Shown here: piece after piece, positions 10,436 to 20,166 of the stretch | Layout of the letters: each line of letters opens with the position of its first letter | Position numbering within the stretch: position 1 is the first letter of the stretch | Origin: Fragilaria crotonensis | Lineage: Eukaryota > Bacillariophyta > Fragilariophyceae > Fragilariales > Fragilariaceae | NCBI GenBank assembly: GCA_022925895.1 | Contig: JAKSYS010000090.1 | Span: forward strand, 1-64,000 | Direction of reading: 5' to 3' | DNA: 64,000 bases | Notes under the pieces: model-generated | The model's database searches: none | Told to the model about the DNA's origin: nothing | Seen by the model: the letters and a program-made list of their open reading frames with translations, nothing else | Program-made: the position numbers and the translations under genes

Positions 10436-12919
10436 GAAGATCGAACGCTGGCAGAAGAAGCGAAATGCAAACAATCATCTTCCTTGGACGACTTTCGTCT
10501 CCGATACTCAGGGCTACGGTGTTATGTTTACTGTGACGGGCAAACAAGAGATGCTTCTTGTCGACACCTTGGAGATTAGTGCCGTCATTTTGGCCGACAA
10601 ACGAGGCGTTCATGTCATCGTCTATACGAAGGAGGGTAGCTACGAAAATTTTCAGGGTAACCCTGGGGATTGGGTCCAAGTCGCTGATACAGTCATTGTG
10701 CCGGCACAAGACGGCAGGGGAACCTTAATTCCACCCAGAGACTTCCATCCTGTACAACTTGCCCCCCACAGTCAACGAGCTTTCTATGTGACTTTAGATA
10801 CGACGGATCTTCGTTATTCAAACTCACCAGGGCGACCAGTTGGGAGTGTCTACGTCGAGGACAATTTCTTGCAAATTCATGTTGGAGCCGGTTTATTGGA
10901 GTATCCGTTTTCCAACAAATTATTCGCTCCTCGAGTGTTTTGTGGAGTAGTGCATTACCGGAGGATGGTGGATTGCAACGAAGTTGGGGTGGTGGATACC
11001 AAGGTATCCTACCACTTTGTTGTTCAGCATGATTCCTTGAGCGATGCCGCAATCCAATCCACTTTCAACCCCATCGTTGGTGGAACAATTACAGGGTTAT
11101 TAGGATCCGAACGGGAGCTCGTTGCGTTCAAGGAATCCGCAGGCCTGAAGCTCGACTCAGTCGACACTAAGATAACATCGTCGCCGTTTAATGCGGAAGC
11201 GTATGCAGAATGTACAACGAACACAGTGCGGACGTGCTCAGCAGTGGTATCAAACATGCACTTTACGCACACTGACAAACTGGATCCTGGTGACCTCACG
11301 TATCATATTCTCCAGCAACGTGCAAAAGTCTCTTCCAGCTTAGATACTGGTCATTCCATGGACGTCGTCTACGTTGGCATCATTCCTATCACATCAGATA
11401 CCGTCGTGCGTCTTGAAGGTCTGCCACCCGGCCAAAACATGAACGCGAACCAAGTATCGTTTTTTGAGAAGGCAACGCAAAGGTTCCTGGAGGACAAGCT
11501 TTCCAGACTTTCTTCGCTTAACCTTCTGAACGTTCGTGTGGGTGATCAGGAAATGCACGATCCGCGACGCTTGATTGAACGGAGTCAAATGCAAGCATCT
11601 CAGGCAACATCCTCGGTTGATGTGTTTACCATGATCATGGGATCTGTGAAACCTCCGTCTCTAATTGATTTCGATATTCTTACTGAAGAAGCAATTCAAG
11701 CAAATGCTGTCGCCTACATTCATGAGCTAAAGAGCCGATGCGATTTGACGTTGGAATCCATGGACTGCAATTTCTTTGCGGATATTACCAGGGTGTCGAC
11801 CACCGTGATAAACGGAACCAGCAGTAATATAGATACATCGGCGTCAGATGGGGACGAGCGATTTTTGACGTTGGGAGTCTGTTTTCTTGTCCTGGTTATT
11901 CTTAAAGTGGCGGCGATTGTTTTTTACCTTCGTCGCCGAAGACGTCAAAGGAAACATTACGAGAAAGAAGACAAGCCTACGCAACAAAAAACATTGTCGG
12001 AGGATACAGACTTATTCGAAGCTCAGAATGATGACGATACTTTCGATGATTTCATGGATGAGAACGAAGCAGAACTCTTGAACAGGCCCGCCCGTGGCCG
12101 AAATTGGAGTGGTGTTGGGACGAAGACAGAGCATGCAACGCCCCTCGCTGCGAGTGCAAGCTGGTCGGGTCAGGCCTTAGGCATTCGAAGTATGGGTGCT
12201 GCTCATTCTGGAAATACGCTTAGCCAGCGTAGTTTGATGTCCCAGTATTCAGCGCCAGCCCTAGAAGTTGCTTCTACGACCACGCAGAACAAAGGCACCT
12301 TGATCCCGCGAGGTTTCAGTCCAGATATCAACCATTTTCCTGGATACTAACGAAGTTTGACAGGGCAAAGCTCAGCTGCTGGTCTCAAATCTACCTACAA
12401 GCCTAGTCAAGGTGGCTTTGCTAAGCGAGGTTCAAGCGCAGACGTCGACAGACTTCTTGATCTCTCGTCGAGTCAACGCAGTTTGTCAGTGCACGACTCA
12501 TATGCAATCTCAACCAGCCAACAGACTTGGCGTCGAGAGGTAGCATGAACCAGTCATCCGGATATACATCAAGCCAGCACAGTTTCATGTCATGGATTAT
12601 TCCATCCAGCGAACAAGTTGATGTATCAGAAATGCGTCATCCAGGAAAGCTTGCTCTGGTGCGAGATGACACGAGCTTTGGGACAGTGAGAGGGGATGCT
12701 TCGAGCTCGAACATACCCGAATACATGTCAGGATTCGCCAACGTTTCCGCAGGTCATAGTATCCCCTCACAAGGAAGCCACGTTGGCGACAGTGACAGTA
12801 TGATAGATGTTTCGTTGTTCATGCGATCTGCGGCGACCGTGGACTCAAATCTGACCCACTCGGGCCATTCAGCGAAGCGACAAAACCGAGTTAGCTTTGC
12901 TGATTCCCTTCTTTTCTAA
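10436..12919 (+). CDS. Single-pass membrane protein with an MF-V/FYVTL ectodomain repeat; broken tail
   Basis: Not a named family. The main frame (first ATG 10524, stop 12350) has one copy of a domain of about 150 residues: G-V-M-F-T-V, then a Y-T-K-E-G strand, RAFYVTLDTTDLRYS, and PRVFCGVVHY. The frame is already open upstream with TTFVSDTQGYG, which matches its paralogue at 47.7-51.7 kb, so the true start (with a signal peptide) is probably spliced or shifted upstream. A transmembrane segment (LGVCFLVLVILKVAAIVFYL) followed by RRRRRQRK puts the C-terminus in the cytosol. The Ser-rich tail continues beyond the TAA at 12350 in the same frame (TGQSSAAGLKS...) and then in another frame to 12919. 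The break lies beside a T run (12335-12338) and a second shift is near 12530. It could be a decaying gene or one hit by run-length errors. Confidence 0.6.
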
Positions 12920-13146
12920 TCGAAGTCTTATAGGCGTCGAAACAGGTCCAACAGTATTGACGACGGGTGAGAGGTCGGCGAATGAGTCACGACTGGTCAT
13001 TAATTTTGCGTTCTATGACATGTGTATTGGGCTCATATTTGATCCAGTGGGTACGCAACGATTCGTGGCTTTCGAACATGGCGAGATCGGTCGTTTGCAG
13101 TAGCATAGCATGGTCAATTAATTGTTAACCTGATAATCGGAACACT

Positions 13147-13781
13147 TTACTTGGAACGTTCCAACTTGACGTCGAATAGAATGGTAGCATCACGCCTTGG
13201 ATTCTTGACAACCGAATCAAGAGCTCGTTGATCGAGATCAGTCATTGGCTTGGGTTCTAGATTCGGAAACTTTGAGTAGGCTAAATCAGCGGGGACGATG
13301 ATCCGTCGAACGCCGTTTTCCTCATCCCCAAAATCCCCATCTCCAGTCCAGGGAGAGCTTCGCCCTTGCCGATGGTGAAACTGAGCGGATAGCCCGAAAC
13401 CATCGGGATTATTATTCTTGGTATTGTAAAGACAACTCCATTTAAATTCAGGAGCCTCCCGCTGCATTGAATCGACACTCGAGCTCCAGGTGCCACAGGA
13501 TCACCCGATCCGGGGTTGATATCCTTAATTTTGACTCCACTTTCTAGAGTAACAAACGGAATCTCTCCTTCTTGTACAACAGGAGCTTGAGTCCCGATAT
13601 TTTGGAACTCGGCTGGCTGGGCATCGGTGCGGTCTGGAATAAGTGCGATGACGAAAGCGGAGCCTGTGACACCAGCGAGAAAACCGCGACGACTGTTCCA
13701 AGATGTCGGACTCCACGCAAGTGATGGTTGGAGAACCAAAACGAGAACGACCAAAGCGTACCAGTTGCTGGAGATTGACAT
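13147..13781 (-). CDS. Thylakoid-lumenal FKBP-type peptidyl-prolyl isomerase (three frameshifts)
   Basis: Cis-trans prolyl isomerase of the FKBP family. The Met at 13781 is preferred because it opens a signal peptide (WYALVVLVLVLQPSLA|WSPTS, an A-W plastid-entry motif). This is followed by a twin-arginine lumen signal (SRRGFLAG...DAQP). The FKBP core is split among frames: VSIQCSGRLLNLNGVVF, then YNTKNNN, then YPLSFTIGKGEALPGLEMGI, then NGVRRIIVPADLAYS. Each switch sits on a homopolymer: a T run (13428-13430), a G run (13393-13395) and an A run (13316-13319). With run lengths +1, -1 and +1 the gene reads as 211 aa. The central domain looks well conserved, which argues against an old pseudogene. 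It is one of two lumenal FKBPs in this window. Confidence 0.75.
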
Positions 13782-14172
13782 TTGCAACTCTTCCTGCTCT
13801 GTATATGACTGTAATGTCGAGATGCCAAAGCATTTATGAGGATTTGTTGATGTCTTCCATACATCTCTAAATTCCACATCGAGGCTCCATCAATTCACAT
13901 CACTTTGAGTGTATATATTCATTGATGTATATATGTATTGAAAATAAGTACGTACGTCGAACCGGTATACCCACCGAGTGGACATTACTCAGAGTACCTG
14001 GACTTGTATGCATAGTGGAGCACAACTATGGAAACTTGTCCCAGTAGCCAGTACTCGTACGTGGTACGTGTACAAGGCCGACACCAAAGAAGCGATATCA
14101 CAGAACATCCGAACTCGTCACAAAATCCACTTCAGTCTTCGTTGTTCATCCTTTTCTCGTCGATTGCATTTC

Positions 14173-15132
14173 ATGCCGAAGAACACCTTTAAATACGTGT
14201 TTATTCCTGCCGATTCCTCGGTCCCTGTTGAATCCAAGACAGCCAGTGCCTCCGGTGGCTTGTCCAATGATGAATTGGTAAAGACTGCGAAACAATACTT
14301 TTTTGAACAGTCCGGAGGTGGTATCCAGGCACGGATGCTCCGTGAGGCCTCTCCGGAAGAGCGACAAGCCGTGGCTCAACAATTTCGCGAATCTCAAGGC
14401 AACAATCCTCAACTTCAACAGTTGGAAGATGCTCAAATATTGAGTTTCATAGAATCGCAACATGCCAATCCCAACTGCGAAATCATGGCCTTGACAGTGC
14501 CGACGCAGGGCAATGGTTATTATGCTGTCAGTATGTACGTTTCGGAATCTTCCGACCAGAGAAATGATCGAGCATCCAATCTGTTGGAAGCTTGTGGACA
14601 TCGCCTTCCCGAGGCTGCAGGCCAAAAGACGCCAGGTATCTATGGTGACGTATTTGTGGGGCGGTGCTACGACAACGAAGGCGAAGACGAGTGGCGTCGC
14701 GCCGATTTCGGACCGGAAGATCTGGAAGAGAGATCCGATTGGATTCAAATTGCACGCGCGCAAGGTGGTGGAGGTGGTTCCGGGGCTTCCAATGTCGCGT
14801 CCCTGACGGGTACCATGGGGCAACTCAAACAGCAGCAGGAGCAGCAGAAAGATTTGGGGTACACTTGGAGCCAGACATCGGATGAAATTGAATTGAAGTT
14901 TTCTGTCGCAGCGAGCATCACGAGCAAGACTGTTAGTGTCAAGTTCTCGCGATCATCCTTGACCGTTAAGGTGGGCGGTGAGACGCTCTTGGAAGGGCCC
15001 ACTGGGGGTAACGTTGCCGTTGACGATTCCACGTATACACTCCAAGACGACGACCAGGGCGGTCGAGAGCTATGCATTGTGCTGGGAAAGATCGATGAAG
15101 GACGTAATTGGGCCTATGCAGTTAAGCAATAA
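14173..15132 (+). CDS. CS (p23/NudC-like) domain protein
   Basis: Predicted 319-aa soluble protein. The Met at 14173 (MPKNTFKYVF) is chosen over the upstream Met at 13978, because the extra 65 codons look like untranslated sequence rich in GTAC motifs. The N-terminal two thirds are acidic and glutamine-rich, include a region beginning ELVKTAKQYFF, and I do not recognise them. A glycine-rich linker and a QQQEQQ stretch lead to a C-terminal CS domain: YTWSQTSDEIELKFSV, KTVSVKFSRSSLTVKVGG, and an acidic strand ending GRNWAYAVK. CS domains of the NudC type act as Hsp90-associated co-chaperones. The intact frame contrasts with its neighbours. It ends 3 bp before the convergent SRP-receptor gene. 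Confidence 0.75.
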   Translation: MPKNTFKYVFIPADSSVPVESKTASASGGLSNDELVKTAKQYFFEQSGGGIQARMLREASPEERQAVAQQFRESQGNNPQLQQLEDAQILSFIESQHANPNCEIMALTVPTQGNGYYAVSMYVSESSDQRNDRASNLLEACGHRLPEAAGQKTPGIYGDVFVGRCYDNEGEDEWRRADFGPEDLEERSDWIQIARAQGGGGGSGASNVASLTGTMGQLKQQQEQQKDLGYTWSQTSDEIELKFSVAASITSKTVSVKFSRSSLTVKVGGETLLEGPTGGNVAVDDSTYTLQDDDQGGRELCIVLGKIDEGRNWAYAVKQ

Positions 15133-15135
15133 CTA

Positions 15136-16149
15136 TCATTTTGTCGGATCTACAGCGTCAGATAGAATGCCATCCTCCACATATCTTTGAACGACATCCA
15201 TCCCGGTTTCGGTGACGACCGATGTAGACACGAATCCTAGATGGGCCACTTGTTCTAATTCCAGAGGACCTGTGGGATTCCAACCCTTCAGTTTCGCGTC
15301 TGCATGAGTAGTCTTGAGCAGCCGTTCCATCTCTGTTCTGAGCTGTTGCCTCATTCGTTTCGAATTCAAGGCTCCCGGCTTGTCGGATTGATGGCAAAGC
15401 ACCAGCACAGTTGGCTCATGCGGAATTGCTAAAAGTAGCTGGAGAAATATTTCTGCCGAGGATGCAGCCGGGTGAGTGGCATCCAGTAGTAGCAAGATCC
15501 GACTTGAAGTCAAGAGATCCAACAGCAATGAGGAGATGGGCGCATGTCCTGGATAGTCCACGAAACCAGTCTCTCCTTTGAAACCAACATTGGGTCGGAG
15601 TGAGATAGCAGTTCTAATTCCGATTTCATTGTGGCAAAGTTGGTAGAACAGCCGTGTCTTTCCAGCTCTCGGGGGCCCCACCAAGAGGACACTTTGTTAA
15701 GATGATTTCTGCTGTAGCGATTTCGCGAATGAATCGTCTTCCTCGTCATCAACGGCTTTACCACTGAACGAGGCCGATTTGAGAAAGTAGAACAATATGT
15801 AGGCAATTAGAAGAGATCCCATAATCGTCACGGAGGGTTCGTCACCCATATGCGGCCCTAATATTTGGTCCGCATGATGGATGGTGCGAACCAACGGTGG
15901 TGGAAGATATGGTAACACCGCACGACGGATTGTTGTTCGGATTGGCTCATCACTTGCTACTTTCTTGATGACCGCCTTTTTCATGGAAGGTCGAGTTGTA
16001 GTGGCGAAAGATGGAGGTACTGCGGACGTCGACGACTCTCCGCTCTCTGGCCATGGGAAAGATCGTATTCCGATGTCGGTAAAAATTGACTTGTTTTGTA
16101 CATGTGTATCATAATGATGTTGAAATCCGATGTGGAATCTGGAATCCAT
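15136..16149 (-). CDS. SRPRB: Signal recognition particle receptor subunit beta (in-frame stop)
   Basis: ER membrane GTPase that anchors SRP receptor alpha. The 5' part (16149-15697) encodes a cytosolic or lumenal leader and one membrane helix (VTIMGSLLIAYILFYFLKSASF), then an acidic linker. After a TAA at 15699-15697 the same frame continues as QSVLLVGPPRAGKTRLF, the G1 P-loop. It goes on with a DYPGH switch region, ILLLLDATHP, and CHQSDKPGA, where the last residues sit at the G4 (N/H-x-x-D) position. The stop is a single codon between linker and P-loop with no frame change. A spliced intron removing it is possible, but I found no clean GT-AG pair that preserves frame. An alternative start is Met 15984. 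It is convergent with the CS-domain gene. Confidence 0.75.
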
Positions 16150-16240
16150 ACATCGATAGGATCACAAACGTTCAAGACCCTCTGCTGAAAATGAAATCAT
16201 GCCATCCTCTAATAAAACGCGGACCCGTAGCATGCGTACC

Positions 16241-16400
16241 GGTAACACATTACTCGTAGTACCGTGTACGGTAGTACTGGAGTACTGTTTATTGTACTCG
16301 GAGCGCTTCGAACACTACTACCGGTAGTACTGGACTACAGGCACCGGCAGAACCTACAGTACTCCAGTACCCGATAGCCGATAGCTGATAGTAGCCTCGT
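16241..16400. repeat. GTAC-rich palindromic cluster upstream of CDK5RAP1
   Basis: The stretch between the SRP-receptor and CDK5RAP1 genes is dense in short palindromes built on GTAC/AGTACT (AGTACTGGAGTACT, ACTACCGGTAGTACT). Similar clusters recur at about 8730-8810, 24465-24610, 33830-34180 and 43990-44175. They sit in intergenic DNA, mostly near gene 5' sides. Confidence 0.6.
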
Positions 16401-16445
16401 GGCATCCCATGGCCATACAAAATACATCAGTTGCGGTGTCTGACA

Positions 16446-18179
16446 ATGAAGACCATGCAGCGATGCCTTTCGCAGTCTCATCGCCTGGTACGACACTTGT
16501 CAACCAGTTCTTCTCGTCGAATCCCTCAAGATGGTTTAAGCCTTTCTGATTTCACTCGATCCAACAGTGCTCAAGTTTTGACAGATGTCGCTGCGTGCAC
16601 TACAACTCCTCAAATTGTGGTTGGATCGCCATCGATCACGTTTCATATCAAAACCTATGGCTGCCAGATGAATGTATCCGACAGTGACATTGTCCGTGCA
16701 TTGTTATTGGAGAGCGGCATGACTGAAGTCTTTACCGAACCGGAAGCAGCGGTCCTCCTCACCAACACCTGTGCCATTCGAGAAGGTGCGGAGCAGAAAG
16801 TGTGGCATCGACTTCGGGACATCAAGGCTCACCAGCAGCAAAACCTGAAACAAGCTCCTCCGAGACGGCGTGTCGTCGGTGTTCTTGGGTGCATGGCTGA
16901 ACGACTGAAACACGATTTGCTGCAAGATGGTTTGGCAGACTTGGTAGTGGGGCCCGATGCCTACCGAGATTTACCAAGGCTCATTGACATTTTGCTACAG
17001 GACGATGAAGAGACGGCAGTGAATGTTCAATTGTCATTGGAAGAAACCTATGCAGATGTGAGGCCAGTAAGAACGAATTCACAAGCTGTGTCGGCATTTG
17101 TTTCAGTGATGCGTGGCTGCAACAACATGTGTTCATATTGTGTGGTGCCGTTTACGAGAGGTCGAGAACGTAGTCGACCGTTTGATTCTATTGTCTCGGA
17201 AGTCAAACAACTACTTGAGGAAGGCAATGTTAAGGAAGTGGTTCTATTGGGTCAGAATGTCAATTCCTACCACGATCGATCGGAAGCGGCCATCCAATCG
17301 AAACCTCAAGCAGACTACATCACATCGAATGACGGCTTTTCCAACCTTTATCGACTGCGTGGTGGAGCAGGGTACTACTTTGCGGATTTGGTCGACGCTG
17401 TCTCCAGATTATCGCCCGAACTGAGGGTGCGATTCACCTCACCACACCCCAAAGACTATCCTCCCGAGTTGCTCCAACTCATGGCCGAGCGAAGCAATGT
17501 CTGCTCTCAACTTCACATGCCTGCTCAGTCCGGAAATACCGCGGTGCTGGAGCGTATGAGGCGTGGGTACAGCAGAGATGCGTACCTACAGCTCATTGAG
17601 GACGTTCGTAGTACAATACCCGACGTCGCAATCAGCTCGGACTTTATATCTGGCTTTTGCGGGGAAACAGAGGAAGAGCATCAGGATACGTTGAGCTTGA
17701 TGGAAGCCATTGAGTACGACCAAGCCTTTATGTTTGCTTATTCGATGCGAGGAAAGACACATGCTCACCGAAGTATGGAGGACGATGTGCCAGAAGACAT
17801 TAAGAGTAGAAGGTTGCAAGAAGTTATTGACGTCTTTCGGAATAAGGTTCAACTACGCAACGACCGAGTCGAAGTTGGGCAATTGCGACTTGTGCTGGTG
17901 GAGGGTGAGTCGAAAAAGAGTACGATTGAGAATCCGAGGTGGAGCGGTCGCACCGATCAGAACAAACGGGTCGTCTTTTCTAAAGAGCCTTGCTTTGAAT
18001 CCATCGCTAATGACGTCCGAGTTGACCTGGAACCGGGGGACTACGCAGTGGTGAAGATTAGCGAGGCACGAGGACACACACTTCGTGGACGAGCCTTGTG
18101 GCGCACTACTCTCCAAGAATTCTCGCAATTGTCATGGGACGACGAGGCTGGACTTGCTTCGCGCATCCAATTCATCTAG
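16446..18179 (+). CDS. CDK5RAP1: CDK5RAP1/MiaB-type tRNA methylthiotransferase
   Basis: Radical-SAM enzyme that adds a 2-methylthio group to i6A37 of organellar tRNAs. Predicted 577 aa from the first ATG (16446). The N-terminus (SQSHRLVRHLSTSSSRR) resembles a mitochondrial presequence. An UPF0004 domain follows: KTYGCQMN, NTCAIREGAEQKVW and GVLGCMAERLK supply the three auxiliary-cluster cysteines. The radical SAM motif is C-NNM-C-SY-C within MRGCNNMCSYCVVPFTRGRE. The insert before FADLVDAVSR, and RFTSPHPKDYP, LPAQSG-like MPAQSG and SSDFISGFCGETEEEH, match human CDK5RAP1 rather than bacterial MiaB. A C-terminal TRAM-like region ends with HTLRGRALWRTTL. The frame is intact and no introns are evident. 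Confidence 0.93.
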   Translation: MKTMQRCLSQSHRLVRHLSTSSSRRIPQDGLSLSDFTRSNSAQVLTDVAACTTTPQIVVGSPSITFHIKTYGCQMNVSDSDIVRALLLESGMTEVFTEPEAAVLLTNTCAIREGAEQKVWHRLRDIKAHQQQNLKQAPPRRRVVGVLGCMAERLKHDLLQDGLADLVVGPDAYRDLPRLIDILLQDDEETAVNVQLSLEETYADVRPVRTNSQAVSAFVSVMRGCNNMCSYCVVPFTRGRERSRPFDSIVSEVKQLLEEGNVKEVVLLGQNVNSYHDRSEAAIQSKPQADYITSNDGFSNLYRLRGGAGYYFADLVDAVSRLSPELRVRFTSPHPKDYPPELLQLMAERSNVCSQLHMPAQSGNTAVLERMRRGYSRDAYLQLIEDVRSTIPDVAISSDFISGFCGETEEEHQDTLSLMEAIEYDQAFMFAYSMRGKTHAHRSMEDDVPEDIKSRRLQEVIDVFRNKVQLRNDRVEVGQLRLVLVEGESKKSTIENPRWSGRTDQNKRVVFSKEPCFESIANDVRVDLEPGDYAVVKISEARGHTLRGRALWRTTLQEFSQLSWDDEAGLASRIQFI

Positions 18180-19082
18180 ATTTGTGCAAACACATGTAGA
18201 AAGACTCGGATCGCGTCACTATGGAACGATTGATCGTCGATACATGCTAGGATGCCAGGTTGCTGTACTCCGTACAGTACAAGTATGTAATACGTTATTT
18301 TGCTCCACATCTGTATCCCTGCAATTCATATCAACTCTGGTAGCTTTACTCAATCTGTATGCCTTGTGTAGCATAGCTGGACCGATGTGACATCTTGGAA
18401 TCTTGCGAATTTTATCATCGCCGACAGCCGACGGTTCTCACTATGATGTTGCGCATTTTCGACGCTGAACGACCTACTTTGACTCGTTGACTTGATTCAA
18501 TTACCAAAAATGTTATATCATACGTACGACGTACTGCACATCTTGTGAGACTTCCGCTCGGTCAGGTCCCGCTTTGTTACCAGCGTCACCCCTGGATTAC
18601 AGTTTCGCAGTCCAGTACCCGTATCGGTAGTATGAATAGTATGTGCATGGAGGACATAGGACCATCAGACCAAATCTTGAGTAGTCTATATTCCGAGGAC
18701 GCCCCGTCGGCTTCATCATTCGTGTAAAAACCGGAGAGCGTGTGATACAGTATTTGTTCCGCGCAGATACCTTGATAAATCCGACAGTGGATTACGCGGG
18801 CGGGTTTATCCCTGTATGATTGTACCAGGTACATACTTGTACCAGTGTACACATCTGCATATGCATACATACACACTCTATATTCATAAAAGAGCCTTCT
18901 ACGACGAATTGTACCCAAGCATACTCGAACTCTGAGTATGGATTTTTCTTGTTTCGAATCTGAAATCCGAACATCACATCCTGAGAGTCAAGAGTCAAGA
19001 GTCTCACAACACTTAGAGCCCACACGCCACACCCTGAACACTCCAATTGTGCGTGAACCGCCGATCTCTTTGGAACCATACG
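18180..19082. other. Intergenic, no gene seen
   Basis: Spacer between CDK5RAP1 and the first cysteine-rich gene. It has scattered GTAC-type palindromes (18275-18290, 18835-18855). No RNA gene or repeat element was recognised. Confidence 0.5.
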
Positions 19083-20166
19083 ATGAGGCTTATCGTGTTG
19101 TGTCTTGCCTTTCTCGCCGTCCGAGGCAATGATGGAAACGCGACCAGTGGCGTGCAGGATCTCGCCCCAATGTGCGGAGATTGCTTTTGGTAAGTCTTGG
19201 TTTGTACAGTAGTGCTGCAGAACGCTGATCTGACGGTTTGGTATTTCCCCTGGATTTATTACAGTATTCCTGATCCGGATTGCTTAGCGGACCAACCCGG
19301 TCTGTCGGACAGTATCCCTGAGTATGTTTCAAATCTTTATGCATCGTTCGTGGCGACCAACTCCGTTCCTTTGCAGGCGGAAGGCGGAAGTGCCTGCTAT
19401 CCTTTTGCTGACATCCTACAAGGCACTCTCCCTTCAAACCCCTACGCCGAGACATCCTTGCCTCAGTGTCAGATGCCAAATAGTACAGACGGATACTGTG
19501 CCTTCGTCTTTGAGGATGCCAATGCAAACTTTTCCAGCTATTCGCAGTGTGAGGGACGACGCTACGCCATGCAAACCTTTGAGACGGAGGACGCTGTACC
19601 ATCCACGGCCTCTATTACCCACAAGGGACCGTGTGGCGTGTGCAGCTCCGCTCAAGACTGGTCGCGCCGCATTGCGTTGCGCGATCGAATGGCAAACATT
19701 GGAATAGTTTGCGGAACCGACTATTTCCTTGGCGGAACGTTTGAAGGACTCATCAAATGCTACCAGGAGGAAGGATATACGGCAGAGTGCTCCACTCTGT
19801 GGGCTCACTTTACGGCCACAAATGGGATGTTATGTGCTTCGGTGTGCATCACAACTAAGCCTCCATTCAATGGCGACCCTCCGCAGTGTCCTCTTAATGA
19901 GTGCTTGACGTGTGGGGAGCCATTCCTGGCAACATTTGACCTAATATCGGGTCGCACGTCCAAGAACTCGGGCTTCACGGAGCCGATTGCCCGTAACTGT
20001 TCTGAATTTTATCCCGTGGTGCACGATCCTTGTCCTGGTCAAACGGGTCCACCCCCCGACTCCAGCCCCTACAACTACTACCGGTAGTGATGCAGCACCG
20101 CTCTTGGCAACTTCAGCTGCTTTTACGATGTTGTGGTTTCTCATGGGTTGGGTGGATATCAGTTGA
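19083..20166 (+). CDS. Secreted cysteine-rich protein, family copy 1 (two exons)
   Basis: First of four paralogues of a cysteine-rich family with no function I can name. Exon 1 (19083-19189) encodes a signal peptide (MRLIVLCLAFLAVRG) and ends ...MCGDCF plus two bases. The intron (19190-19264, 75 nt, GTAAGT...ACAG) interrupts a Cys codon in phase 2. Exon 2 starts IPDPDCLADQPG and holds regularly spaced cysteines, including THKGPCGVCSSAQD, GDPPQC, and VVHDPCP. As read, exon 2 stops at 20087, in a C-run of six (20052-20057). With five Cs the frame continues TPAPTTTTGSDAA and a hydrophobic tail (AAFTMLWFLMGW) to 20166, matching the other copies. It lacks the long Ser/Thr/Pro linker found in exon 1 of copies 2-4. 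It may be a cell-surface, possibly GPI-anchored, protein. Confidence 0.8.

Noticed and set aside
13978-14172. Upstream extension of the CS-domain protein
   Set aside because: The extra residues come from GTAC-rich spacer DNA with no coding character; the Met at 14173 gives a sensible start.
14146-14823. 225-codon minus-strand frame
   Set aside because: It is antisense to the CS-domain gene, which has the recognisable domain.
15697-15699. Recoding (selenocysteine-type) at the SRP receptor beta stop
   Set aside because: The codon is TAA, not TGA, and no recoding signal or family precedent supports it.
19090-19602. 170-codon minus-strand frame (and similar ones at 22773-23111 and 25158-25565)
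   Set aside because: They recur antisense to exon 2 of every cysteine-rich copy because the exon is duplicated; they cross intron boundaries and have no domain.
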